Below, one piece after another: positions 53,047 through 64,000 of a DNA stretch of 64,000 nucleotides. The notes under the pieces were generated by a model, which did not search any database, had not been told where the DNA came from, and was given only the letters and a program-made list of their open reading frames with translations. The stretch is from NCBI GenBank assembly GCA_963725895.1, contig CAVSAJ010000001.1, forward strand, positions 558,001-622,000, in the 5' to 3' direction. Positions within the stretch are counted from its first letter, which is position 1; every line of letters begins with the position of its first letter. The stretch comes from Bog-473 sp963725895. GTDB taxonomy: Bacteria; Actinomycetota; Acidimicrobiia; Acidimicrobiales; RAAP-2. The position numbers and the translations under genes are program-made.

Positions 53047-54660
53047 CTAGCCCTTCGTCGCCGGACTCTTCTTGGGTGGCTTCTTGGCCGCTCCGGCGCG
53101 TCGTGGTCGGCGCTGACGATCGGGTCCCAAGGCCTCGAGCCTTTCGGCGACGTCATACGCCTCGGGGTCGGCGCGCCGCACGCGGTCGAAGTACTCGCGG
53201 GCGCGAGGCACATCGCCCCCCCGCTCGTAGAGGTCGGCCAGGAGATACCACTGCCGGAGGTGGCGGTCCGACGGATTGCGCAGTGCCTTCGCCGCTCCCG
53301 CGGTCGCGAGCATTGCGATCGCTCCGTTGAGGTCGCCGGCGTCGGCCAGTGCCGCAGCCGCGACGATGCGGCCCTCCGCCAGTACGTCGGCGTCGGGCGA
53401 GTTGTGCCGAAGCTCGCTCCACAGCTCGGCCACCTTCTTCGGCTTGTGCAGCGCCCGCTGGCAGTCCATCAGCACCGGCAGGTAGTCGACGGCGTCGCTC
53501 AACTCCCCCAGTGCCTGGAGGTGGCGCACGGCCTCGCGCCAGCGGCCGCAGCGGTAGGCAGCCAGTCCGGCGACCTCGCGGACCCCGGCGACTCCGGGCG
53601 CCTCGTCGACCACGGGCTTGATGGCCCGCAGCGCATCTTGGTAACGGCCTCGTTCGTAGGCGCCCAGCGCGGCCTCGGCGCGCTCGACCAGGCCCTCCCG
53701 GTGCCGCGCCGTGGCGGTGTCCGCAGCGTTCCTGATCGCCGTTGCGAGCTCGGGCGGGAGCGTGTGCTTGGCGGAGAGTGTGGCGATGGCGTCACGCGCC
53801 GACCCGGTCGTGTGCCGCGTGGCGCCGGGTGTGTTCGGTCGGATGGAGCGCTTCGCCGCGTCCGGGCTGCGGGTGGCGCGCTGGCGGCCCTTCTTTGGTG
53901 GCGCGGGTTCGGTGTCGGCCCACTCGTCTCGGGCACCGTCGTCCCGTACCCATGTGGTCGCGCGCCGCGCCGGCGGTGCCGTATCGCGACGGACTGGAGG
54001 AGTCCGTGGGCTGCCGCGGTGGTCCTCGTCACGCCCCACGACCTCGCGTGCACCTCGGCGCGCCACATTGCCCCACGACTTCGAGCCGGGCAGTTCCTCA
54101 GCAGGGCGGCGGTCGTCTCGCCTCGGTGACGGGCCCTGTCGCGACCCGGGACGCGGCTGTCCCGGGCGGGGCTGTTCTCCCGGGCGCCGTGGTCCGGAGC
54201 TGCGTGGTGCGGCACTTCGTGGTGCGCCACTTCGTAGTCCATCCCCGCTCGGGCGACGCGAGCGGGGATCGTCGGTGCGCGGCCGCTGGGTCCGCGCTCC
54301 CCTTGCCCCCGTCCCCGAGGTCGCGTCTGGCCTCGGGGTACGTGTTGGGCGGCTTGCCCGGGTCGGTGACCCTCCTCGCGTCGCGCCTGCTCCCGATGAT
54401 CGACCGCGTGTTGGGGTTCTCTCTGACTGGGATCCCGATCGCCGCGCGCCGGCGCCGCTCCCCCGTGACGCAGGTTTGCCGCGCTGCCCCTGGCCACTCG
54501 CAGCACGGCTGGCGCCGGAACGGGCGTCCGCGCGGGTGCGGTCCGACGAGAAGCCGGCTCGTGTGGAGCGAGACTGGTGTGATGGGCGCCCAGCGCGCGT
54601 CGAGCCACCCGATCGGGTCGGCTGGGCGCGACGATTCGGCTGCGCAGAACGCGGGTGCAC
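53047..54660 (-). CDS. TPR-repeat protein with long Arg/Ser/Pro-rich N-terminus
   Basis: A 537-residue protein. Residues 1-290 are low complexity, rich in Arg, Ser, Gly and Pro (RRPSGDGLRSGAPRSAAPRS and similar). Residues 300-510 are helical repeats of TPR type: LGAYERGRYQDALRAIKPVV, LAAYRCGRWREAVRHLQAL, LADAGDLNGAIAMLATAG and LADLYERGGDVPRAREYFDRV. The C-terminus is a basic Lys/Arg tail (AAKKPPKKSPATKG). Such strongly basic tails suggest nucleic acid or ribosome contact, but nothing proves it. The start at 54660 is the first available; a later one is possible. It is the next gene after the rRNA operon on the same strand. Confidence 0.65.
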   Translation of the reverse strand: MHPRSAQPNRRAQPTRSGGSTRAGRPSHQSRSTRAGFSSDRTRADARSGASRAASGQGQRGKPASRGSGAGARRSGSQSERTPTRGRSSGAGATRGGSPTRASRPTRTPRPDATSGTGARGARTQRPRTDDPRSRRPSGDGLRSGAPRSAAPRSSGPRRPGEQPRPGQPRPGSRQGPSPRRDDRRPAEELPGSKSWGNVARRGAREVVGRDEDHRGSPRTPPVRRDTAPPARRATTWVRDDGARDEWADTEPAPPKKGRQRATRSPDAAKRSIRPNTPGATRHTTGSARDAIATLSAKHTLPPELATAIRNAADTATARHREGLVERAEAALGAYERGRYQDALRAIKPVVDEAPGVAGVREVAGLAAYRCGRWREAVRHLQALGELSDAVDYLPVLMDCQRALHKPKKVAELWSELRHNSPDADVLAEGRIVAAAALADAGDLNGAIAMLATAGAAKALRNPSDRHLRQWYLLADLYERGGDVPRAREYFDRVRRADPEAYDVAERLEALGPDRQRRPRRAGAAKKPPKKSPATKG

Positions 54661-54837
54661 CCGACGAGTCTACAAACGCACTCTCTGAGTTCAGGTTGTA
54701 CGCTGCTGCGCCAAAGCCACATCGCGCATTTGGTTGTGGTGTCTCTGCCGTTGATGGCGTGAATGGCCGAATAGCCGCCGCTGTTGACCCCAAAAGGCGC
54801 ACACTCGAGGCGGGAAAGTGAAACGGTTCCTTATACG

Positions 54838-54870
54838 ACAAAATCCCCCGAGCCGAAGCTCTGAGGGGAT
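54838..54870 (-). terminator. Rho-independent terminator of the rRNA operon
   Basis: Just after the 5S gene. Read on the - strand, ATCCCC and GAGC pair with GCTC and GGGGGAT around a TTCG tetraloop, with a small bulge, followed by TTTTGT. The TTCG loop and the T-run are typical of strong intrinsic terminators. Confidence 0.8.
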
Positions 54871-54885
54871 CTCGTCATGAGAAAT

Positions 54886-55003
54886 CCCGGCAGCGACCTA
54901 CTCTCCCAGGGGGCCTCCCCCCAAGTACCATCGGCGCGGGCGGGCTTAACTGCCGTGTTCGGAATGGGAACGGGTGTTTCCCCGCCGCTATGGCCACCGG
55001 AAA
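54886..55003 (-). rRNA. rrf: 5S ribosomal RNA
   Basis: About 118 bases. The - strand reads TTCCGGTGGCCATAGCGGCG at the 5' end, then the conserved CCCGTTCCCATTCCGAACAC, AAGCCCGCC, GATGGTACT and GGGAGAGTAGG. It lies about 110 bases after the 23S 3' end and directly before the terminator. Exact ends are estimated by eye. Confidence 0.93.
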
Positions 55004-55082
55004 CCGTGCGCTCGGCGGGCCTACCGACCCTGTTCTGGGTCGATGCGCCGCGCCTGTGGCTGCATCACTGCAGCCCTGAGCG

Positions 55083-55102
55083 TTCCAAAGCGAGCACGAG
55101 CA
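55083..55102 (-). other. 23S processing stalk, 3' half
   Basis: On the - strand TGCTCGTGCTCGCTTTGGAA, exactly complementary over 20 bases to the sequence flanking the 23S 5' end (60218-60237). The two would pair in the precursor to form the RNase III stalk that releases 23S rRNA. Confidence 0.85.
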
Positions 55103-55407
55103 CGAGGTAGGTCTCCAAGCCCTCGGCCGATTAGTACCGGTCGGCTGAATGCATTACTGCACGTACACCTCCGGCCTATCAACGTGGTCGTCTAGCCACG
55201 GGCCTTACCAGGTTAACCCTGTGGGAGATTTCATCTCGAAACGGGCTTCGCACTTAGATGCTTTCAGCGCTTATCCCACCCGTAGGTCGCAAACCAGCCG
55301 TGCCCTTGGCAGGACAACTGGCACACGAGAGCTACGTCCGTCCCGGTCCTCTCGTACTAGGGACAGCCTTTCTCAAATCTCCTACGGCTGCATCGGATAG
55401 GGACCGA

Positions 55408-56155
55408 CATTCTTTGTTACCACCGACCCAATGGTCGGGGGCCAGGGCATTTCTGCCTGGCTCTGCATGTCGCCATGCAGATCGGACCATCTCTTCACAC
55501 CCGAAAACTAAGTAGGTGTGCCTGGCATATGGTCTCTGAGGATTCTGGATTCTGAGCCTCGGTGAATGCGTCGATACCGACCTTCACCATTCTTTCGAAG
55601 CGCTCGGGCGGCAAGCCGCTCAAAAGCCCTCCGGTGCAAGATGTTCATGCCTTGCCATCGCTTGCACGATGTATGCAAAGGTCGCGAACTCCTCCTGCTT
55701 GCAGCTCAGTAGCGGATTTCGTTCGAAGAAGGGGATGATTTACTCGAGGAGGTCCCTTCGGTTCCGAACAACCAGCACGTACGTCCGGTCATTCGTTCCA
55801 CGATGGTTCTCTCGCAGCGATCCGCAACCCAGGAGCTCCCGGGCAAGATCCAAGACCTTGACTCGGGTGACGTCCTGGCTTATCCGGAACTCAGGCACGA
55901 GTTGCCAACCGCTCCTCGTGCATGGATTCCTCTGGATTGCCACATGAAAGCATCCTTCTCCGTCTACAAATCCGGCTATGTACGACTCCAGCCTTTCCTG
56001 CTGATCGACCGCACCTGGCGCATTGTCACTGCTCGTTGCGTCCATGCCCGCATCGTACGAAGCGGGTGTATCACGACCTTCAAAGAGCGAGTAGCGCAGG
56101 ATTCATACGGTGTTTCCAGCAAATAGCCAAGTTTATAGACAGCGCGGTTTTATCC
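55408..56155 (-). mobile_element. Group I intron at 23S position 2604 (748 nt)
   Basis: Inserted between U2604 and U2605, just beside the peptidyl-transferase-centre sites targeted by I-CreI (2593). The 5' exon AGACAGU pairs with the internal guide GCUGUCU (56137-56143), giving a U.G pair at the splice site. The intron's last base is G. Core elements are GAAGAGATGGTCC (P7/P3 side), CATGGCGACATG and GGCAGAAATG. A LAGLIDADG endonuclease ORF begins within the 5' half of the core (its first codons overlap the GATCAGCAGG element) and is broken. Confidence 0.88.
55508..56045 (-). pseudogene. LAGLIDADG homing endonuclease, broken
   Basis: Single-motif LAGLIDADG endonuclease of about 178 residues when reconstructed: YIAGFVDGEGCFHVAIQRN (the motif), then LVPEFRISQDVTRVKVLDLA and GCGSLRENHRGTNDRTYVLV. 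An in-frame TAA at 55740-55742 stands where relatives have Lys (LLE*IIPFFERNPLLSCKQ). Further on, one extra T near 55,620 shifts the frame; correcting it gives EGFERLAARALRKNGEG up to a stop at 55508. Two independent lesions suggest decay, though sequence error cannot be excluded. Single-motif proteins act as dimers. Confidence 0.8.
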
Positions 56156-56189
56156 ACTGTCTCACGACGTTCTAAACCCAGCTCGCGTA

Positions 56190-56225
<36 letters not shown>

Positions 56226-56226
56226 G

Positions 56227-56272
<46 letters not shown>

Positions 56273-56497
56273 TCCCGTCGATATGGACTCTTGGGGAAGA
56301 TGAGCCTGTTATCCCCGGGGTACCTTTTATCCGTTGAGCAACGGCGCTTCCATAAGCAACCGCTGGATCACTATGCCCTGCTTTCGCACCTGCTCGACTT
56401 GTAGGTCTCGCAGTCAAGCTCCCTTTTGCCATTGCACTCGACAGCTGATTGCCAACCAGCCTGAGGGAACCTTTGGGCGCCTCCGTTACGTTTTAGG

Positions 56498-57420
56498 CAA
56501 TCTGTTAGCTCGGCAGCTTGTATCTCATGCTCGGCAGTACTTCTTTCGCGATGTATGCACTCAGCACCGACGCGGAGGGCGCCGGCACATAGATCTGCAA
56601 GCCATCACGCTGCCTTCGCACTGTGGTCTCAATCCCAACGTCCCGCAGAATCACCGTCTGCAGAAGCTGAACCTCTGCAGGAGTGAAGCTTTGCGTGTTG
56701 AGGTACAGACCGCGACACTGGCTCGACTTTCGTGAGCCATCGTCCATGAACCACACGGCCATGCTCATCGGTGGGAGCTCGAGATCCACCGGCACCAGCT
56801 TTCGCTGGTCCCGATAGAAACGCAGTCGGAACTCTTCCAGCTCGACGTGCGAAAGGGTTGAGAACCCAATGTTCGTCGAGACCGTACCGAGCCGATTACG
56901 CCTAGCTCTCGCCCTTGGTGGCGTGCGAACCCAATCACGCCATTCTCCGTACTTCCAGTCGACATAGGCCGACTGACGTAGAGAATGTTCGATCTTGAGC
57001 CTCGCTGTTCGTGCGCCGCGCTGTCGTTCGAGGTGAGCGTCCCCCAGAAGCATCCCAACAAGGATTTGCCTCTGGCGCTCTGTCATCGCCAACAACGCCT
57101 TTTGTTTGCGCAGTTCCAGCGTATTCATGGACGGAGTTGCCGTCTCGAGGTCATTTCTGCCTCGATCTGCATGTCGCCATGCAGTTCAGACCATTCCATC
57201 ACCCGTCGCGATGCGACGGGGCTCTCGTTGTGGTCGTTGGGGTAGGTGGCCAAAGGCCACCCAACCTGCTGATTGTCCGCACTGGTCAGATTGTCACTGC
57301 CCATGCCAAACCGTAAGAAGCGGTTGTGACATGGGCGAGTACTGCCAGATACTCGGATGTTCCAGCATACGCCGAGAGTTTTATCTCACATGGTTTCCCA
57401 TGATTCGCCCCATTTTGTTA
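56498..57420 (-). mobile_element. Group I intron at 23S position 2262 (923 nt)
   Basis: Inserted after U2262, next to the P loop. The 5' exon UCGCCU pairs with the guide GGGCGA (57405-57410) with a U.G at the splice site, and the intron's last base is G. The core contains GCTGGAACATCCGAG, ACAATCAGCAGG, ATGGTCTGAACTGCATGGCG and GAGGCAGAAATG, shared with the other two introns. Unlike the 2604 intron, its endonuclease gene lies after the core, close to the 3' splice site. Confidence 0.88.
56505..57128 (-). CDS. LAGLIDADG homing endonuclease, intact, two motifs
   Basis: A 207-residue intron-encoded DNA endonuclease that would cut intron-less 23S genes and drive homing. It has two motifs: LVGMLLGDAHLERQ (about residues 23-36) and MAVWFMDDGSRKSS (about residue 123), each with its catalytic acid, so it should act as a monomer. 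The LAGLIDADG_2-type pattern TNIGFSTLSHVELEEFRLRFY and QLLQTVILRDVGIETTVRRQ is present. The stop codon lies only seven bases before the 3' splice site. The frame is intact over its full length, in contrast to the 2604 ORF. Confidence 0.9.
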   Translation of the reverse strand: MNTLELRKQKALLAMTERQRQILVGMLLGDAHLERQRGARTARLKIEHSLRQSAYVDWKYGEWRDWVRTPPRARARRNRLGTVSTNIGFSTLSHVELEEFRLRFYRDQRKLVPVDLELPPMSMAVWFMDDGSRKSSQCRGLYLNTQSFTPAEVQLLQTVILRDVGIETTVRRQRDGLQIYVPAPSASVLSAYIAKEVLPSMRYKLPS

Positions 57421-57704
57421 AGGCGACCGCCCCAGTCAAACTACCCACCTGACGCTGTTCCTGATCCGGATCACGGACCGAGGTTAGAGCCCCGGCACTA
57501 AAAGGGTGGTATTTCAAGGTTGACTCCACACTGGCTGGCGCCAATGCTTCAAAGTCTCCCACCTATCCTACACAAATAGTACCAAAACTCAACATCAAGC
57601 TGTAGTAAAGGTCCACGGGGTCTTTCCGTCCTGATGCAGCTAACGAGCATCTTTACTCGTACTTCAATTTCGCCGGGTCTGTGGTTGAGACAGTAGGAAA
57701 GTCG

Positions 57705-57759
<55 letters not shown>

Positions 57760-58080
57760 CACGTTGTTACTACTCAAAAGAAGGTCGCTACCAACTCGTC
57801 CTTTTCCTTTTGAGCGGCTAGGTCATTTCTGCCTAGCTCCTCATGTCGCCATGAGGGTCGGACTGTATCTTCACCCGAAACAGCTCTCGCTGCTTGGATG
57901 CCTCGCGTGCAGTCTCTGAGGATCCTGCCGAAGCAGTTTCCTGCTGATTGTCCGCACCGGACGGATTTTTACTTTCCCTGCAGCACTCAACGACTTGATG
58001 AGTGTCACACGGACGAGTACCGCCGGATTCTCGGATGTTCCAGCATATAGCGCGGTTTTGAAACAGCCAGGTATTAACTA
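57760..58080 (-). mobile_element. Group I intron at 23S position 1923 (321 nt, no ORF)
   Basis: Inserted after U1923 in helix 69, splitting AACGGT and CCTAAGG; this is the same position as the C. eugametos intron that encodes I-CeuI. The exon AACGGU pairs with the guide GCUGUU (positions 14-19 of the intron) with U.G at the splice site, and the last base is G. The core has TATGCTGGAACATCCGAG, ACAATCAGCAGG, AGATACAGTCC, CTCATGGCGACATGAGG and AGGCAGAAATG. It is too short for a protein and has no significant ORF. Confidence 0.9.
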
Positions 58081-58115
<35 letters not shown>

Positions 58116-58957
58116 AGGTTCAGAGCTTCGCCCGAGGGCTAACCCTTCCCCGTAACCTTCCGGCACCGGGCAGGCGTCAGAGCGTATACATCGTCTTACG
58201 ACTTCGCACGCTCCTGTGTTTTTAGTAAACAGTCGCTTTCCCCAATTCTCTGCGGCCCCCTTGGGCATCGGGACGCAAGGTCCTTCACCCTATCGAGGCC
58301 CTCCTTCTCCCGAAGTTACGGAGGAATTTTGCCGAGTTCCTTAACCACAGTTCTCCCGATCGCCTTGGTATTCTCTACCCGCCCACCTGTGTTGGTTTGG
58401 GGTACGGGTACCGTGTCAGCTCGCTAGAAGTTTTTCTAGGCAGCATAGAATCAGTGACTTCGCCTGGAACGGCTCGGCATCGCGTCTCAGGATTCATGGG
58501 ACCCGGATTTACCTAGATCCCTCCCTACACGCTTACCCCAGGACAACCAACGCCTGGGCTCACCTATCTTCCTGCGTCGCTCCTTTGCTATCCGCCCCAG
58601 GGTTGGTCAGTTCGACCCGAAGGTCATCCCCTTAGTACCCCTGGCTTGGAATGGGCGCGGACACGGTAGTACTGGAATATCAACCAGTTGTGCATCGACT
58701 ACGCCTCTCGGCCTCGCCTTAGCTCCCGACTTACCCTGGGAGGATTAGCCTTCCCCAGGAACCCTTGGGCTTACGGCGGAGGAGTTTCTCACTCCTCTCT
58801 CGCTACTCATACCAGCATTCGCACTCGACCACGCTCCACGACGGTTCACACCACCGCTTCTCTGCGAGATCGACGCTCCCCTACCACTCCCGTCTAATGA
58901 CGGAAATCCGCGGCTTCGGCTCTTGACTTGAGCCCCGTTACATTATCCGCGCAGGAC

Positions 58958-58988
<31 letters not shown>

Positions 58989-59414
58989 TAAGGGTGGCTG
59001 CTTCTGAGCCAACCTCCTGGCTGTCTTTGCGTTCCCACATCGTTTTCCACTTAGTCAAGAATTAGGGGCCTTAGCCGGCGGTCTGGGCTGTTTCCCTTTT
59101 GACCAACGAAGCTCATCCCTCGTGGTCTCACTGCCGGGTTCTAGAGCATCGGCATTCGGAGTTTAGTTGGGGTCAGTAAGCTTGTAGGCCCCCTAGCCCA
59201 TCCAGTGCTCTACCTCCGATGCTGAACACCCGACGCTGCACCTAAATGCATTTCGGGGAGAACCAGCTATCACCGAGTTTGATTGGCCTTTCACCCCTTG
59301 CCACAGGTCATCCCCCCAGTTTTCAACCTAGGTGGGTTCGGCCCTCCACGAAGTCTTACCTTCGCTTCAGCCTGCCCATGGCAAGCTCACTCGGCTTCGG
59401 GTCTACAGCATGCG

Positions 59415-59451
<37 letters not shown>

Positions 59452-59637
59452 ACCCATCACTGGTTAACCTCGCCACACACCGTAACTCGCTGGCTCATTC
59501 TTCAAAAGGCACGCCATCACGGCTGACATCCACCTTGTGTCACCGATCTCACCCGAAGGGATCACGGCAACGGTGGAGCAACGACGCTTTGACTGTTTGT
59601 AAGCCAACGGTTTCAGGTACTATTTCACTCCCCTCCC

Positions 59638-59673
<36 letters not shown>

Positions 59674-60217
59674 GCTATCGGTCGCCTAAGAGTACTTAGC
59701 CTTACGAGATGGTCCTCGCAGATTCACGCCGGCTTTCCCGGATCCGGCGCTACTCGGGTGTTCAAGCGGAGTCCAATGCTTTTCGTGTACGGGACCATTA
59801 CCCTCTCTGGTTCAGCTTTCCTGACTGATTCCACTAGACATCGGATTTGTAACTCCGTGACAGGTCTGGTGCCCCGTCTCTCGAATCCCACAACCCCACA
59901 CCGGCAACGCCACCAGGCTTTGACACCGGCACGGTTTAGGCTCTTCCCTTTTCGCTCGCCGCTACTCAGGGAGTCACTGTTGTTTTCCTCTCCACGGGTT
60001 ACTTAGATGTTTCAATTCACCCGGTTCCCTCGCCCTGCCCTATACATTCAGGCAGGTGTAGCACCTCATGACAGGTGCTGGGTTGCCCCATTCGGATATC
60101 CACGGATCGACGCTTGGTAGACAGCTTCCCGTGGCTTTTCGCAGTCGCCCACGTCCTTCTTCGGCTTTAGGCGCCAAGGCATCCGCCGTTGGCTCTTTGT
60201 AGCTTGGAGAACAAAGA

Positions 60218-60237
60218 TGCTCGTGCTCGCTTTGGAA
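60218..60237 (-). other. 23S processing stalk, 5' half
   Basis: On the - strand TTCCAAAGCGAGCACGAGCA, a perfect 20-base complement of the sequence after the 23S 3' end (55083-55102). Together they form the long duplex cut by RNase III. Confidence 0.85.
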
Positions 60238-62246
<2,009 letters not shown>

Positions 62247-62803
62247 AGACTCACGACCGGCCGAACATCCCGAAAAGGGGCACTCGAGCGGTCAAGAATC
62301 AGAGAGTCACCATAGTTTGACTCGAACTATTTGGTAACCACAGGCCCTTCACCCAGAGGGATCCGGCCTGCGTACTGCGTTATTGACGTACAACCCATCC
62401 GTATGAGTCCGGATGAATTGCCCGCACTGGCTTTTGGCTCTCACTATTCCGTTTTCAAGGAGCGACCGGGCACACACCAGCCAAGCCGGTGTTGGTGCCG
62501 GGTTTGACCAAAGGACGGTTCCGGACAAACAGCGTCTGCCGGAAGGTTTCCCTCGGCTGTCGGACGGCTCACAGGCCGTTCCGACGGGTATGGAACCCTA
62601 TCAGACCCGTAACAGAGCGTCAACGCGTCTGAACTGGCCGGACGGCCCAGATGTCATCTGGACCCGGCTTCTGGCGACCAGCGTAGCGGGACCCCCAGAC
62701 TGCGCCGCGGATGCCCCGGGCCGGCGCCACCCGCTGCCGGGCGGCGCCGGCCCGCCTCCATCTGCCTTCCGCCCAGCTCAGGCCCGCGGCGCCGCAGGCA
62801 CCC
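62247..62803 (-). other. rRNA operon leader and promoter region
   Basis: About 560 bases between 16S and the DNA glycosylase gene. It holds the rRNA promoter (see 62595-62623) and a leader of about 340 bases. ORFs here on the + strand have no recognisable domain and are not supported. Confidence 0.7.
62595..62623 (-). promoter_or_regulatory. rRNA operon promoter
   Basis: Read on the - strand: TTGACG (62623-62618), 17-base spacer, TAGGGT (62600-62595). The ideal spacing and near-consensus -35 fit a strong housekeeping-sigma promoter. It lies about 350 bases before 16S. The -10 hexamer TAGGGT is typical of high-GC rRNA promoters. Confidence 0.75.
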
Positions 62804-63409
62804 TCAGCGCCTCGACACGTGCGGGTCCCCGGGGACCCAAAAGCGCCATCGCTTCTCGGTTGCCTCCTTGATGCCTATCCGCGTCCCACGGCCGGGACGC
62901 CGGGGCGGCGGGGTCCCGTCGTCCACCAACCGGACGGCCGCGGAGGCGGCCTTTGGCCGGCCGACGGCCAGGAGATCGGTGCCGTTCTGGGTGCCGGTGA
63001 TGCCGAGGGCCTGGCACAGCTTGGCCGGGCCGTTGCACAGGTCGACCTCGCGCCGGGCGGCCGGCCGGGCGGCACGCATCGCGGCGATCCCCGCGGTGGG
63101 CGCCAGGGCGCGGAGCAACACGGCGGCAGCTTCGCCCTCGGGTCCGCACACCACGTTGGCGCACCAGTGCATCCCGTAGGTGAAGTAGACGTAGAGATAT
63201 CCGGGTGGCCCGAACATGACGGCGGTCCGCGAAGTGAGCCCTCGATAGGCATGGGACGCCGCGTCGTTGGCCCCGTGGTACGCCTCGACCTCGACGATCC
63301 GGCCGGCGCTCTCGCCGCGGACGAGCACCTTGTTGAGCAGCCACGGTGCGACCACGAGCGGGCTTCGTCCCAAGTCCGACCGTTGCACCGGGCCACCCTG
63401 GCCCACCAT
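62804..63409 (-). CDS. 3-methyladenine DNA glycosylase (AAG/MPG family)
   Basis: A 201-residue base-excision-repair enzyme that removes alkylated purines. The family signatures are complete: VVAPWLLNKVLV, IVEVEAYHGANDAASHAYRG (with the catalytic Glu in EVEAY), GPPGYLYVYFTYGMHWCANVV, LLRALAPTAGI, and NGPAKLCQALGI. The start is taken as the first codon of the frame; an alternative near GRSPLVV is possible. It stands alone, upstream of the rRNA operon and on the same strand as it. Confidence 0.93.
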   Translation of the reverse strand: MVGQGGPVQRSDLGRSPLVVAPWLLNKVLVRGESAGRIVEVEAYHGANDAASHAYRGLTSRTAVMFGPPGYLYVYFTYGMHWCANVVCGPEGEAAAVLLRALAPTAGIAAMRAARPAARREVDLCNGPAKLCQALGITGTQNGTDLLAVGRPKAASAAVRLVDDGTPPPRRPGRGTRIGIKEATEKRWRFWVPGDPHVSRR

Positions 63410-63455
63410 GACAGCGCGGCGCCACCCGCGTCACGCGGCGAGCGGCGCCCGTGTG

Positions 63456-63477
63456 TCAGTCAGCAGTCAGTCAGCAG
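63456..63477. repeat. 11-bp tandem repeat
   Basis: Two perfect copies of TCAGTCAGCAG, followed by a partial TCAGTCAGG (63482-63490), in the gap between the glycosylase and acyltransferase genes. The partial copy covers the acyltransferase stop codon. Probably slippage. Confidence 0.7.
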
Positions 63478-63481
63478 TCCG

Positions 63482-64000
63482 TCAGTCAGGCGAGTCCGTC
63501 GGCCCCGGCACGCGTGTGGACGCGGACGACGGTGACGACTGGGCGCGGCGGTGCCCGCCCGCCTGGGGGGTTCGACGGTGGCGCACCGCCGCGCTGCGGG
63601 GAGGTCCTGCGCCGTCGGCCATCTTGCTCAAGAGGACGAGCTCGTCCTCCATGGCCCGGGCGAACCCCTCCAGGTCCTGCACCGCCTTGGCAGAGGCGTT
63701 GATGCCGACGAAGAGCGAATCGAGGTAGCTCTGCACGGTGATGTTGAGCGGTGCCACCCCGTCCATCACCGGTCCCAACGGGTAGACCACGCGGAGCTCC
63801 ATCCCGGCGAAGTAGAGCGGGAAATTGGGGCCGGGCACGTTGGAGATCATGAGGTTGCCGGCACGGACCTTACGCAGGATCCCAGAACGGACGCCGAGCT
63901 GGATCACCGGCTTGGCCACCGCCGGCGGGATGGCTTCGGCGACCCTCATCGCCATGGGGCCGTAGCCCACCGCGCGCTCCTGCCCCTTGCATGACGCGCT
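63482..64000 (-). CDS. WS/DGAT-type acyltransferase, C-terminal part
   Basis: The frame stays open to the end of the window, so only the last 172 residues are present. They match the C-terminal domain (DUF1298) of wax ester synthase/diacylglycerol acyltransferases: NLMISNVPGPNFPLYFAGMEL is the characteristic core, followed by VYPLGPVMDGVAPLNITVQSYLDSLFVGI and LEGFARAMEDELVLLSKM. These enzymes make storage triacylglycerols or wax esters at the membrane. The HHxxxDG active site lies beyond the window. The final 45 residues are polar and unconserved. Confidence 0.85.
   Translation of the reverse strand, partial: SASCKGQERAVGYGPMAMRVAEAIPPAVAKPVIQLGVRSGILRKVRAGNLMISNVPGPNFPLYFAGMELRVVYPLGPVMDGVAPLNITVQSYLDSLFVGINASAKAVQDLEGFARAMEDELVLLSKMADGAGPPRSAAVRHRRTPQAGGHRRAQSSPSSASTRVPGPTDSPD

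Noticed and set aside
56505..57128. Intein or free-standing LAGLIDADG gene
   Set aside because: The ORF lies wholly within an rRNA gene, and the flanks show group I splice-site pairing, so it is intron-encoded.
62413..62871. A 152-residue + strand ORF before 16S
   Set aside because: It covers the rRNA leader and promoter and the end of the glycosylase gene; no domain.

Overview
The window is GC-rich and reads as a high-GC actinobacterial chromosome. Supporting signs are the 16S sequence, the actinobacterial-length 23S, the order gcvH / FHA protein / MerR / DUF151 nuclease known from mycobacteria, ThiG, the KorAB ferredoxin oxidoreductase and many GTG starts. Flagellar genes together with this 16S sequence suggest class Acidimicrobiia, but that placement is an inference and I could not search for it.

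Layout. (1) 1-22.6 kb, + strand: one nearly gap-free flagellar cluster, fliF(partial)-fliG-fliH-fliI-fliJ-[NlpC/P60+lytic transglycosylase]-fliK-flgD-flgE-flbD-motA-motB-fliM-fliN-fliO-fliP-fliQ-fliR-flhB-flhA-flhF-like-[small membrane protein]-flgN-like-flgK-flgL-fliW-csrA. It supplies the MS ring, C ring, export gate and ATPase, hook, hook-filament junction, stator and the FliW/CsrA post-transcriptional switch. fliR, flhB, flhA, the flhF-like gene and the following small gene are all frameshifted. (2) 22.6-26.7 kb: an HhH membrane protein, a DUF2510 protein, an unknown small protein, gcvT, a small nuclease-like protein and a MerR regulator. (3) 26.8-30.9 kb: an Fe(III)-type ABC importer (binding protein, permease, ATPase) behind a tandem iron-box-like operator. 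(4) 31-38.5 kb: thiG and thiD, two proteins of unknown role, an S9 peptidase, an AcuI-like reductase and a DUF4232 lipoprotein. (5) 38.5-44.4 kb, - strand: DUF151 nuclease, MerR, FHA protein, gcvH, a ManC/phosphomannomutase fusion and a CDP-alcohol phosphatidyltransferase. (6) 44.5-54.7 kb: DUF1015, SRPBCC, PRC-barrel and nucleotidyltransferase genes, korAB, a class I aldolase, an L,D-transpeptidase and an Arg-rich TPR protein. (7) 54.8-62.6 kb, - strand: a 16S-23S-5S rRNA operon. (8) To the end: a 3-methyladenine DNA glycosylase and the C-terminal part of a WS/DGAT acyltransferase.

The most striking element is the 23S gene, which is interrupted by three group I introns at E. coli positions 1923, 2262 and 2604. 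The exon lengths between them match E. coli exactly (339 and 342 nt), each 5' splice site has a U.G-closed P1 pairing, and each intron ends in G. Two carry LAGLIDADG endonuclease genes, one intact and one broken. The introns share core sequence and look like a family that spread within one gene.

Quality caveat: single-base frameshifts occur in at least a dozen otherwise good genes, including the housekeeping aldolase. Part of this is probably sequence error. The dense cluster over the export-gate genes deserves checking against raw reads.
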